Assembly: GCA_031835245.1 (NCBI GenBank) | Contig: JAVKOQ010000630.1 | Span: forward strand, 1 to 22,898 | DNA length: 22,898 nucleotides | Reading direction: 5' to 3' | Source of the DNA: Balamuthia mandrillaris | Taxonomy: Eukaryota; Discosea; Longamoebia; Balamuthiidae | In this document: positions 1 through 9,959 of the stretch, in pieces | How the letters are laid out: every line of letters begins with the position of its first letter | How positions within the stretch are numbered: the first letter of the stretch is position 1 | Notes under the pieces: generated by a model | Database searches by the model: none | Told to the model about the DNA's origin: nothing | The model's input: the letters and a program-made list of their open reading frames with translations, nothing else | Made by a program: the position numbers and the translations under genes

Positions 1-87
1 GACAACGGAGTGTTACTCTATCAAACTTTGGGAGAATGTACGAGGATCCTCGGTCAACCGCTTTTGTCAAACGCAAACCTCAAGTGA
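1..87 (+). CDS. possible 3' end of an upstream plus-strand gene (partial)
   Basis: Frame 1 is open from the window edge to a TGA at 85-87 and would give about 28 residues ending LLSNANLK. The composition looks protein-like (LLYQTLGECTRILGQ) and differs from the low-complexity shadows nearby. If real, the gene converges on the RhoGEF gene with about 150 bp between the stops. A stretch this short can be open by chance and no family is recognisable, so this is only a candidate. Confidence 0.28.
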   Translation, partial: DNGVLLYQTLGECTRILGQPLLSNANLK

Positions 88-182
88 AACCTCCCCTCTG
101 CCGTCTTGATCAGCCAAACAGAGGTGTGGCGATGAAGGAGAATAACTTGGCCAGCTTCTTTTTTTCTATCTTCTGTTTTTGT

Positions 183-188
183 TTTATT
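183..188 (-). terminator. polyadenylation signal of the RhoGEF gene
   Basis: On the minus strand AATAAA occurs about 50 bases after the TAA stop of the RhoGEF gene, the usual place for a eukaryotic cleavage and polyadenylation signal. Only the hexamer and its position support the call. Confidence 0.5.
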
Positions 189-235
189 GGGCCAACTAAG
201 GTTGCAGCTCAACCGACATAAAACCAGTTCTCCTC

Positions 236-2649
236 TTAAGAGGAAAAACCTCCTCGCTGGTTTGCACCAGCAGCAACTCCAAATCCTCCTCCTCTGCCAC
301 CCCTTCCTCCAAATCCACCTCCTCCTCCTCCTCTTGTGCCACCACCGTAGCCAAGACCAGGGCTAGCTGCAGCACCGCCCCGTCCTCTTGTTCCCATTCC
401 TCTAGGCGCTCCTCTGTTTGGTTGTCCTCTTGCAACTTGACCTTGGCCGGGAAGAAAGGCTCCGCCTCGTCCTCCAACACCACCACCACGGTTTGCCATG
501 CCTCCACCGCTTCCTCGAACCTGTCCGTTACCAGTAACGTTACCACCACGTCCTGTTCCTTTTGCAAAGCCTCCTGCTCCTCTGGGAGCTCCACCTGCGC
601 CACCTCTTGGAGCTCCTCCTCTTTGAACGCCGTTGGCACCTCCTCCTCCTCCTCTTTGTACTCCTACACCTGCGCCTCCTCCTCTGGGTACTCCTCCTGC
701 TCCTCCTCCTCTAAAACCAGCACCGCCTCGGGGCACAGCAGCTCCTCCTCTTCCTCGTCCAAAGCCGCCAGCAACGCCCATTCCACTACCGCCTCTGCCA
801 AAACCAGCACCGCCTACAGCTCCTCCTCCGTTCATAGCGTTCTGAGCAAAGGCTCCTCCTCGGCCACCACCACCACCATTAGTCACCATGTTAGATGTTG
901 CAGTAGCTGTAGTGGATGCAGGTGGACGAGGTGGAGGAAAGTTCGGTCTCGTGGGAGGAGTTGCTGGTGGAGGTCCTTTGACTGTCATTGTAGTGGCGGT
1001 CGGTGGTTCCTCCTTGCCTTCCGCTTTTCTCTTCCATGCCTCGATCTCCTTCTCGAGGTCGGCATTGGTCTGCTGGTGGGATTGCAGCTCTAATCGCAGG
1101 CGATTGGCCTTGGTCTCCCACTGTTGCAGCTCCGTCTCCACCACTCCTAACTTTTCCTTCTCAGCAGCTATCAGGCCCTTCAACTTGTCCAGGTTGGCCA
1201 TCCTCCCCGAGTCCTCTTTCACCAGCTCCGATTGGGAGGTCCGCAGACTACTGTCCAGCAATGGCGAGGAGGCCATGTGCGAGGAACCTGGTCGAAGAGT
1301 TCCCAATTTCATGTTGCGAAACTCTGCCAACGTGTTTACGGCTGACTTGGAGCCACCGATAGTCCTGAGTGCGGCCTTCTCCGAGGCTGCCAGTCTCGCG
1401 GAGCCTCCAGAAGAGGACTGTAATCCTCCCGCCCCTCCTTCGCTGCTACTGGTGTTAAGCGGGATGCTGCGTCCTTTTCGAACGGACTTGAGCTTGGCCA
1501 GTTCCTCGTTTTGGAGGTAGTTCTTTTCAGTGCTAATGGCGTCTCGCCACTTGTCTTTCTCTGTCGGATCTTTGAACTGGACGGTGAGAATTATCATGTC
1601 CTTGCCCACACCATCCTCCAGTTCCAGTTGGTGAAGCAAACAGGAGACCTCGGTGCCGGTCGCTGTCTCCAATGGAGGCAAGTCTCTGACAATCACGGAA
1701 CGAACATTGAACATGTGTTTGATCTTTAACTTCTTTGTGAAGCGAATCGCTTTGGCCTGTTATTATTGTTAGAAGAGAAGTTATTTTAACCTGATAAAAA
1801 CAACGTTAAGTACAGAACATACATGGATGATGAGGTCGTTGAATAATAGAAGATGAGAAGACTTGGAGCTTTTGGAGTTGCCGATGATCACTGGGAACAC
1901 TCCGCGAAAGACAAACTGACGATTTGGAGCCACCAGAGAAAAGTCTGATGGCACGTCTGTAATCTCTTGGGCTATTTGCATTACACTACACATATAGAAG
2001 GCGACATAGTTGAAAACCAAAACCAAAACAAAAACAAAACAGACAAAAAACAAAAGCAAATAAGACAACGTACATTTGTAGATTCTCTGCATTTCTTTTG
2101 CTTTCATTGACATGCTCGGCGACTTCTCCGAGCTTATCCATCACCTCTGTAAGCTTGGCATAATCAGGATCACTCTCATCTGTATTCCGTATAACTTCCT
2201 GGGAGCCACAGGAAAAAAGTCTAATAAGCAAATAGTAACATAAAGAAAAGAAGTAACCAAATTAAATAAAAGAGACAGACCTTAAATAACAACGGGTATT
2301 TACAAATACGTTGCACAGGTTTAATAAGCAAGTCGATGATGTCCAATCTAGTGTTTGTGCTGGCTTTAGCAGCCTTTAAAAGCATAAAGGTCAATGTATG
2401 AACTTAAAAAAAAAACAACGAGACAAACGAAGCGTAATAAGAAAGCGAATAGAACAAACAACAGAGCAAGAGACCAAACAAGGGAACAACGCGTGAAAGA
2501 AAACATACATCACAAAACGCTACAAAAGCTGCATTTTTCTTAAATAGTGTGTTGGTAAAGGTAACCGCAGTGCTGTAGTTGGAACAATAGGTGCTGTACA
2601 TTTTAAAATAATGCATCTATATGTCATAAAGAAGTATGAGTGAAACTTA

Positions 2650-2698
<49 letters not shown>

Positions 2699-2895
2699 AA
2701 AAACTCAACCGTTTTGAGAAAGAGGTCCGCGATGTGTTCTCCTTGAGGTGTTCGCCAGGTTTGTTCATCCAAGGATAACAGACCGTGAAGGAGTTGAGTG
2801 TTAACGCCCAGAATGGTTGGCATGGTTGAGAAAATGGTGTTGGATTGTAGTTTATCGATGATGCCTTGTTGCACTAGTGGGTGCATGTACCGCTG

Positions 2896-2933
<38 letters not shown>

Positions 2934-3877
2934 GAGCAACGATAGAGAATGAGCGAACAAGCGAAAGACAAGAGAGAAGGGAATAAAGACTAGAGAACTT
3001 GAGAAAGAGATAAAGAGAAGAGAGAAAAGACAAGATACATCAATGAGCAACTGAAGGTCAGCAACGTAGTCCCTCTCTGTTTTGATGATCTCTTTCATGG
3101 CCTCAATCCTGTGCCTCGCCTTCCGCTCCTCCGGCGTCTCGTTGACAGGCTCCGGTACGCTCACAGTGGCCGGCGGGGAAGGCGCATGGTAGTTGTTATA
3201 CTCTCCATATTCATCGTAGTACTGCTGTTGATATTCTGGTGCTGCACCATCTTCATAGTAATGGTCCGTATAGCCGTTGCTTTGCTCATCGTAATTGTAG
3301 TCTTCGTAGGAGCCGTCCCCGTAGTGATAAGCTTCTCCGCTTGCACCTTCTTCTCCTTCGTAGTAATCGTAATAGTCGGCAGAGCTGTCGTCGTAGCTGC
3401 TCCCGCTCTCATAGTCGTTGTACGTGCCGTCTTCCGTTGCAGCTCCCGTTGGGGTGTCTACAGATTGACTCCATTGTTGTTCGCTGCCGTCTTCTCCTCC
3501 TTCTCCTTCGCCCCATTCCTCATAATATTCTTCCTCCTCCTCCTCATCGCAATAGTAATGATAAAAGCCTTCTTCATCATAGTAGCCGTATGTGTCCCAT
3601 TGAGGTACTCCCGCGTCGTCCTTCACATCATCAAAAGAAAAAGGAACGACAAAAGAGAGAAAGAAACAACGAAGAAGAAGAAAAAGAGAGAGAGAGAGAG
3701 ATTGATAAATCAAAAATGAAAATGAAAATAAAAATAAAAGAGAGAGTTACATCGAATGTAACAACGTACCAAGTAGTATTGATAGCCGCTTTCCTCGTCG
3801 TCATAGTACTGCGGCGGCTCCCCGTTGGCCAACAACGGAGGCGGCGGTCTTAGGTTAGTGCTGGTGGCTGCCGCCAT
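236..3877 (-). CDS. RhoGEF (DH-PH) with acidic N terminus, coiled coil and C-terminal RGG domain
   Basis: Eight exons on the complement: 3770-3877, 3039-3620, 2710-2892, 2509-2616, 2281-2373, 2074-2198, 1823-1985, 236-1756; 960 residues. Residues 37-190 are rich in Y, E, D and G. The DH domain spans about 205-400 and shows all three conserved blocks (EIIKTERDYVADLQ; RYMHPLVQ; LIKPVQRICKYPLLFK). A PH domain follows at about 410-540, ending in the expected KDKWRDAI helix. Then come a serine/glycine linker, a coiled coil (about 628-703), a proline-rich stretch and about 215 residues of RGG/GGG repeats to the end. The family activates Rho/Rac GTPases by GDP-GTP exchange at membranes; the target GTPase cannot be told from sequence. 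RGG domains usually bind RNA or undergo condensation and are arginine-methylated, so this pairing is unusual. The ATG at 3875-3877 is the first in frame. Confidence 0.9.
2652..2695. repeat. (GA)n microsatellite in RhoGEF intron 3
   Basis: About 22 uninterrupted GA units on the plus strand. On the transcript this is (CU)n lying between the donor of exon 3 and the acceptor of exon 4. Confidence 0.95.
2899..2929. repeat. (GA)n microsatellite in RhoGEF intron 2
   Basis: About 15 GA units ending a few bases from the acceptor of exon 3. In the sense orientation it is a CU tract placed exactly where a polypyrimidine tract is needed. Confidence 0.95.
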
Positions 3878-4325
3878 TCTATGGTCCGCAGATTGCTTGC
3901 TCCAAAATTATAACTGTATATAGTATTTTTTTTGTAAAGCCCAAAACGTATTTTTTTTCCTCTTTCTTCTTGGAAGCCACACAAGCCCAGTAACGCGAGC
4001 CGGAAGTTGAAGCGTGAAGTAATCCGTTTGGGTATAACGGCTTCAGCTGTTGTTTTATTCTTTTTATTTTTATATATTTTTTTATTCTTTGTTTGAAACA
4101 AAAAAAATAAGATGCACCAAAGCAAACGGTGGGTCGGTTCAACCCACGGAAATTTGTCCGGTGGCACAGCTTCAGCTTAAGGTACTCTTGCATTGGACAT
4201 CCTCTGGATGCATTCCATGAACGGCCCTAATAATAAGCAATTATAACAGTGTTTATATATATTAGTGCCACCAAATGAACATTTCTGTTTTTTCTTCGTT
4301 CTTTTTACGCATTGTTTCCGCGGTT
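3878..4325. other. intergenic region and presumed RhoGEF promoter
   Basis: This gap separates the tandem minus-strand genes for the DUF3754 protein and the RhoGEF. It is AT-rich with T and A homopolymers around 4040-4115. A short perfect hairpin lies at 4129-4147 (six-base arms GTGGGT/ACCCAC, seven-base loop). No coding exon, tRNA or repeat could be supported here, and no clear TATA element was seen at a sensible distance from the RhoGEF start. Confidence 0.5.
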
Positions 4326-4604
4326 TCAGGAGGGGGTGGACGCAGAGAGGATGTCCTGCTGCGTGTCCAGCATGAAGTGTTGGTGGGCCGTTGCGATGAG
4401 CTCCTCCTCCAACTTATCCTCCACGAAGCTCTCTTCCCGCGTGTAATAGAGCCCGTTGTTGCGTTCGACGACGAGCCCGGCCGCTAAGAGCTTTTGGAGG
4501 GGGTCGTTCACCTCAAAGTCGACCTCCACTTTGAAGCTCTTTTCCAAAAGATATTCACAAGCACCATCTTGGTTTTTTTGCAACAGAAAAAAAAATCAGA
4601 ATAC

Positions 4605-4647
<43 letters not shown>

Positions 4648-5940
4648 ACGAGAAGATAGAACTCAAAGAAATAAACGACAAGAAGAACAAACGACAAAAA
4701 GAAAGGAACACAAAGCACAAACCCAATTCCTCCCTACTGATGCCCACTTTCCACTTCCAAATTACAAAGTAGGTCATGACCAGTTCTTTGAAGTCCTGTT
4801 CCACAGCGCTCTCCTTCACATAGCTCAGCACACTGCGGTTGCAGTTGAGCGAGTTATTGTAGAGAGAGTTGGTGATCATATTGCTGCACAGACGAGAGCT
4901 TCTGTTGCTGGCAATCTTTCTGTTGATGTACCGTAACAGTAGCGGCATCATCACAAAGAGAATGCCAAGCACAGCTTCGTCGAGGTAGGTGGAGCGAGAA
5001 ATGGCAGTGAAGGCTTTGAAGGCGATGGTCACCACCCAACTGAGCAGCATCAGAAAATAGAGAATGTCAGCCCAGTTGAGGCCCGTTTGTTTGATGGGAA
5101 AGATAAGCTTCACATTCTTCATTGGGATGTCATAGAAACTATGTATAGAATGAACAGGGATTGAAGTAACGGTTGAAGAACTTAGACGAGGTAGAACGCG
5201 AGAGAGAGAGAAAGAGAGAGAGTACCGCTGAACATGAATCTTATAATTCGACAGTTGATCTTCAGCAAAACAACTGCCGTCACCATCAGGCGATGAGTCA
5301 GAAGAGGGTGAAGATGATGAGGCATTTGCTCGTTTCCTGAATAAGACCACCAATTCTTTGTAAGTTGGCTCTTGCAACTCTATACGAGAGAAGAAAGTCT
5401 TGAGGTTTAGGAGGGGGTAGTCCGCAAGAGTGATGCGCTTGATGGCTTGTGGTCGATGAATGCTGGTTGGTAAGACTCCCGTAGTCATCGGACCACCTTC
5501 TCCTACTAGGCTTTTTCGCAGGGCATCAGGTCTTGAAGTTTTTGCCGGCTGATACCCCACCGTTCTATTTCACATATAAATAAGGAGATAAGGAGAAGGA
5601 GAGGGAGAGTCAAAGACAGTACCGAATTGTGCCAATCCCAAACAAACTTTTCAAGAAGTTAAGGCCACCTTGTAACAGAAAATCTATCTTTTGCAACCAG
5701 AAATAGCCGGAAAACTTACGCACACCAGCGCCTCGCCAAAACACCAACGTGTGGCGTGCAAAGCTTGGCAGTTCATCCACCACTGGTTGTGTGGCTCTAC
5801 CACCGTATTCATTAACTCGCTCTTGCATCAGGTCTGAATTGAAGTAATCAGAGAGCAGCTCGGTGTCTAACTTATCCCAGTCCACTTTCATTGGAAGGCC
5901 AAAAAAGACCTGAGCGATCATTTCATCAGTTCAGTTCTCC

Positions 5941-5973
<33 letters not shown>

Positions 5974-7443
5974 GCTCTCTCCCCTCCCCTCGCAAGTCTC
6001 GTGGTATGTTTCTCTGGTTGCTGTATTGCGGTTAAACGCTACGTACTTGCTCTGAATCATCAGAGAAGTCCAGCTCTCGTTGGGTTAGCACATTGAAGTT
6101 GGCTGCACGAACGGTGCCTATGAAGCTATCTACAAATCGGTTGCATAGTTCACGTTTCTGAGAAGCTGATGCTCTCAGAAACTTTTCCCTCATTGACTAA
6201 CGCGAAGAAGTAAGCAAACAGAACGAGAAGAAGCAAGGAGGAGGAGGAGGAGGAGGAGGAGGAGGAGAAGGAGGAGGAGCACAAGAAGAACAATATGCAG
6301 AACAAGAAAAAGAAAAAGGAAAATTGCAGAAGAGAGGAAAGAGGTACAGAAACGTTGCAAGCCTCGTTGCGAACGGCCGGATTGAAAAGGGTATCATAGC
6401 GTTGCAGCTCTGCAGCAGCCGCATTGTTCTTTGCCAGAATGAGATAAAAGTACATTCCACAGAAACGTCTAAAGTGGCTTAAACCTGACGAAGAGGAGGA
6501 TGCACCATCGCCAGGCCGCATGATAGTGGTGCCCGAATCACGGTCCATCAGAGCCAAGAGCTCAAACAAGGATCCTACCAAACTTTCCACTGGCACCGGG
6601 ATGTAGTTTTGGTGAGGCACCCATACTTTGTTATTGGCCTACAGGCAAAACATTTCGAGGAGCACAGCAGTGAGAATTTTGGAAGAAGAAGAAGAAGAAG
6701 AAGAAGAAGAAGAAGAAGAAGAAGAAGAAGAAGAAGAAGAAGAAGAAGAAGAAGAACAAGAAGAAGAACAAGAAGAACAAGAACAAGAAACAACCAACAA
6801 TAACAACGAGCGAAACAGTAGAGTAACGTGTAAAAAGGAGTACTTTGTCAAAATAGAGTCTTTCGTCGGCTCGCACAAACCCAAGATAGTCAAGCTCTTG
6901 TTTCGCTCCCTCCTCCTTCCTTTTGTCTTGTCGTTGCTGCTGTGCGCTTCCCTTTCGGTGGTGATACTGCCGGAGGGTCTCCTTTCTCTTCTGCTCCATT
7001 CGGTACATGCCCTCGGTCACATCCTTGATGAACTCTTCGTGGTGAACACCAGCCACAGCAACAGAAGCCTTTGCGGAAACTCTTTCATCATCAACGTTTT
7101 CTTCGTCTTCTGCTGCATCAAAAGAAGTAGAGGAAGAGTAGTTTTGTTTTGATCCCACTGCAAAAGGAGGAGGAAAAGAGGAAGGAACATAGGAAGGAGA
7201 ATACAGAACAGGAAATCCTCCATGGCCACTGCCAACAGGATGCAACGCAGAAGCAAACCCTGAAGGCGAAGCGGAGGAAGAGGAGGAGAAGGAGGGGAGA
7301 GAAGAAGGCGACGGAAAATGAAGCACGTTCTCCTCTGAAGAGGAGGCTCCTCCAGGATGAGGGGATGAGGAGGTGTCCACCCATCCCTGTTGGCTTCGCG
7401 AAGGATGGGCAGGATAGCCTATGCCGCCTCCTGTCTGCTCCAT
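4326..7443 (-). CDS. TMEM143-like DUF3754 membrane protein
   Basis: Seven exons on the complement: 6844-7443, 6348-6638, 6047-6196, 5623-5909, 5226-5564, 4723-5138, 4326-4567; 774 residues. The second donor could instead be at 6353, which removes two codons without changing frame. Residues 1-110 are Ser/Pro/Gly-rich and look disordered. The DUF3754 landmarks then follow in order: NYIPVPVESLV, a LAKNNAAAAELQRYD region, VDWDKLDTELL, ARHTLVFWRGAGV, FYDIPMKNVKLIFP, two membrane segments (about 580-602 and 609-628), then the acidic motif near EQDFKELVMTYFVIW and a VDFEVNDPLQKLLAAGLV tail. In animals TMEM143 is reported as mitochondrial; the biochemical role of the family is unknown. The N-terminal 200 residues are longer than the core needs and carry no clear targeting peptide. 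It lies tail to head with the RhoGEF gene and head to head with the RNA ligase gene. Confidence 0.87.
4607..4644. repeat. (GA)n microsatellite in last DUF3754-gene intron
   Basis: About 19 GA units; CU on the transcript, just upstream of the acceptor of the last exon. Confidence 0.95.
5941..5996. repeat. CT-rich microsatellite, antisense to the other intronic tracts
   Basis: CT runs with few interruptions sit in the intron between exons 3 and 4 of the minus-strand DUF3754 gene. Here the transcript carries GA, the opposite of nearly every other dinucleotide tract in the window. Confidence 0.85.
6237..6282. repeat. (GGA)n microsatellite in DUF3754-gene intron 2
   Basis: About fifteen GGA units with small interruptions; UCC on the transcript. 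It lies inside the 150-base intron between exons 2 and 3 and accounts for proline, serine or glutamate runs in the spurious frames there. Confidence 0.9.
6681..6785. repeat. (GAA)n microsatellite in DUF3754-gene intron 1
   Basis: About 27 GAA units followed by GAACAA variants. The transcript sees a UUC tract inside intron 1 (6639-6843). It produces apparent poly-Glu, poly-Arg, poly-Phe and poly-Leu frames that are not genes. Confidence 0.95.
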
Positions 7444-7746
7444 TATTCTCTATCTAGGCTCAGCCTTCTCTTCTCTTTTCTTCAGGCAATTGTGGTGATG
7501 TATGTTACTACCAAATTTAGCTCTTTATTACGTAAGTTCATTTTTTCGTACCACTGCATTCCGGTGAATTCCAGATATACTATACATAATTCACATTTTT
7601 GCGGAGCTTGAATACCGATCATACCCAAAATTTTTATAATTCCACGTATTGATAAAATACTTTGCATTTTCTGAATTCTCTGCATTACATAAATAATTTT
7701 TTTTACCATTCAATCAATTTACTTCACGGAAGAAAGTTTGAAGCTG
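7444..7746. promoter_or_regulatory. divergent promoter region of DUF3754 and RNA ligase genes
   Basis: Roughly 300 AT-rich bases between two divergent start codons must hold both promoters and 5' leaders. An imperfect dyad with seven-base arms (GTGAATT ... AATTCAC) lies at about 7564-7593. No TATA box or initiator could be assigned with confidence, so the call rests on gene orientation. Confidence 0.55.
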
Positions 7747-8092
7747 ATGATGAAGGCTGCCGCAACAGCTGTGGATTATGCTGCCAAGGTCAACGGCCTC
7801 TTTCCGGTGGACATCACACTGGAGGAAGCGAGACGTGCGATCGTGGGCTTCCCCGGTTTCACAGAGAGCCGCAAAGATGATGTCATAATTTTCAACTACG
7901 ACTTTTGCTTCAAGACCACGTTTCCCGACCCAAACACCGCCGAAGACCCTGAAACAGCTTATTTGAGACGAGTGAGGAGGTTTGATTTTGTTTCTTGTTA
8001 TGTTCCTCTTCTTGTTCTTGTTCTTCTTCTTCTTGTGCTTGTGCTTGTTCTTCTTCTCCTTCTTGTTCTTCTTCTTCTTCTCCTCCTCCTCC

Positions 8093-8157
<65 letters not shown>

Positions 8158-9786
8158 CTTCTTCTTCTTCTTCTTCTTCTTCTTCTTCTTCTTCTTTCTT
8201 CTTCTTTCTTCTTCTTCTTCTTTCTTTTCCTTCTTCCGCTGCTGCTTGTTTGGTTCCTTTCTTTTTCATTCTCACCTTTTTTTTTTTTTTTTTTTTTGCA
8301 AATAGGGAATGCCGAGGTCTCATTTTCAGTGCTGAGACAGGAGAGGTCATAGCGAGAAGGTTACACAAGTTTTTCAATGTGGGAGAGCTGGAGGAGACCG
8401 AGGCTGACCGCATCGACCTTACTAGACCTCATGTCATTCTCGAAAAAATGGATGGGTTAGGCCTTCTCCATTCTTTCTTGTGGTTTCTTTCTTTCTTGCC
8501 GTTTCTTTCTTGTCGTTTCTTCCTCTTTTATCTTCCTCTTGTTCCTCTTTCTCTCTCCTCGTTTTCTCTCCTCGTTTTCTCTCCTCCTCCATTTTTATTC
8601 ATGCTTTCTTTATTGTTGCAATAACAAGCAGCTAATACCGATAAAAGATCATTAGTATCACCGTTCTTGACAGGAGGGCGCCTTCGCTTCGGCACAAAAA
8701 GCGGCGTGACCGACCTCAGCGTATCCCTCGAGGAGAACTATTTGGCCAAGAGCAAGGTTCCCTACCATGACTTCTCGCAGGAGTGGACGCAAAAGGGATA
8801 TACTCCTCTCTTCGAGTGGTGTTGTGTGGCGCAACAGATAGTGGTGGCTTACCCTGAGGACGTCCTCATGCTCATCTCCATAAGACACAATCGCACTGGG
8901 GCTTACGTACCTTATGAGGAGATGGTTGCCAGCGCACAAAAGTGGGGCATTCCAGTTGTGTCTGCTCTCAAAGGTTCTTTATTCTGTCTTTGGACTTTCT
9001 CTTATCTCATTCGAACGTTATCCTGTTCTCTTCTACTGTCCTCTCTTTTCTTCTGCGTCTTTTTCCTGCTTATGAATATCTTATTTCTTCTCGTCTCTTT
9101 TGCTTATCTCTGGCTGATATATTATACCACCACCTACAATAGGTACATTGGAGAGCATTGAAAAGCTTATAGACACAGTGAAAAAGAGCGAAGGCTTGGA
9201 GGGATACGTGCTGATCTTCCAGGACAACGGTGAGATGTACAAGATCAAGAGCGAGTGGTACTTTGAGCGCAGCAAGAAGCAACCCGGCGGCGCCTTAGGC
9301 TCTCAGGAGAAGGACGTCTGGCTGTTGGCCTTGGAGAACAAGCTCGACGACATAGCCATCACCATAGGACCTGCTCAACGCGAGAGGGTGGAGCGATTCG
9401 CGGAGGAGTTATTCCTTGCGGTCGATCGAACGGCCAAGCGGATCGAGGCGGTCGTGGAGGAGGCGAGGCTAAAGGGCATCCAAGGGAAGCCAGCTTTTGT
9501 TCGTTTTGTGAACGAGAAGAAGAAGATCAACAAGGGTCGTTATGGAAGAGGCAAGAAGAGGGTCGCGAAGCGCGAAGAGGGAGAAGAGAAGAAGAAAGAA
9601 AAAGAAGAGGCGAATGAAGAAGAAGGAGAAGGAGAAGTATTCCCGGAAGTGAGTCTGTATTTTGCCTGTTGGGATGGACGTGATGCGCTGCAGGAGGTTA
9701 TTCGGCTGTTGAAGAGGGCTTGTTCGAGTCGTACGAAGCTGGACCAAGCGCGGCACCTTGCTGAAAACATTTACTTCCAGTTTTAA
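7747..9786 (+). CDS. RNA ligase of the T4 Rnl1 (RnlA) family
   Basis: Four exons: 7747-7979, 8306-8455, 8648-8973, 9143-9786; 450 residues. The family joins 5'-phosphate and 3'-hydroxyl RNA ends through a lysyl-AMP and an RNA-adenylate. All nucleotidyltransferase motifs are visible: ECRGLIF (79-85), HKFFN (98-102), motif I EKMDGS with catalytic Lys125, motif III PLFEW with Glu184, motif IV EGYV with Glu256, and motif V YKIKSEWY with Lys270 and Lys272. Similarity to T4 RnlA, as recalled, is collinear from FNY near residue 53 to about 276. T4 RnlA has 374 residues. The extra length is mainly a Lys/Glu-rich insert at about 350-385 that is absent from the phage enzyme. The splice between exons 2 and 3 rebuilds KMDGSLVSPFLTGG exactly as the family requires. 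The start is the first in-frame ATG; the next codon is also ATG. A role in tRNA or RNA repair is inference. Confidence 0.92.
8090..8298. repeat. compound GTT / CTT / poly-T tract in RNA ligase intron 1
   Basis: About 20 GTT units (about 8095-8156) pass into about 13 CTT units, then degenerate CTT/CTTT, then a 20-base T run ending four bases before the AAATAG acceptor. The whole tract is intronic. Frames through it (poly-Cys, poly-Val, poly-Leu, poly-Gln) are not coding. Confidence 0.93.
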
Positions 9787-9959
9787 ACGTTGAATGTTGG
9801 TTTTTAAAAAATAATCAAAAAATAAAATATTGATGCACAAATTAATTTGATTGGCTGAAATGGCGGAAATTTATATGAAATTCACCGTTATGATTTATGA
9901 TTGGACAGATCGAGGATTGATCGAATCAAAAATATTTGAAAAAAAAAAACACAGCAAAG
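9787..9959. promoter_or_regulatory. short tandem intergenic region before the lipase gene
   Basis: The 173-base gap holds the RNA ligase 3' end and the lipase promoter. An ATTGG/CCAAT-type pentamer occurs in TTGATTGGCTG near 9848. The remainder is AT-rich. Promoter assignment rests on position only. Confidence 0.4.
9821..9826 (+). terminator. polyadenylation signal of the RNA ligase gene
   Basis: AATAAA lies 35 bases after the TAA stop of the ligase gene in an A-rich setting, the expected place for the signal. Confidence 0.55.

Noticed and set aside
196-1093. Ser/Cys-rich and Pro-rich plus-strand frames and a Glu/Val-rich minus frame opposite the RGG exon
   Set aside because: They are shadow frames of the GC-rich repetitive RGG coding sequence; the DH-PH frame runs through it with consistent splicing.
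4129-4147. Possible tRNA T-arm (GGTTCAA-like loop)
   Set aside because: No matching acceptor, D or anticodon arms at the required distances on either strand.
6575-7152. Poly-Glu, poly-Arg, poly-Leu and poly-Ser frames across the GAA tract
   Set aside because: The tract lies in an intron of the DUF3754 gene whose flanking exons join in frame; the frames are repeat shadows.
7910-8624. Poly-Gln/Glu (minus) and poly-Cys/Ser/Leu (plus) frames over the RNA ligase intron
   Set aside because: They are GTT/CTT repeat translations inside an intron needed to keep the ligase motifs in frame.
8456-8667. Ligase exon 3 starting at the CAG before GAGGGCGCC or at TTAG before TATCACC
   Set aside because: Both give the wrong phase. 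Only AAAAG before ATCATTAG is in frame and restores the DGSLVS sequence of the family.
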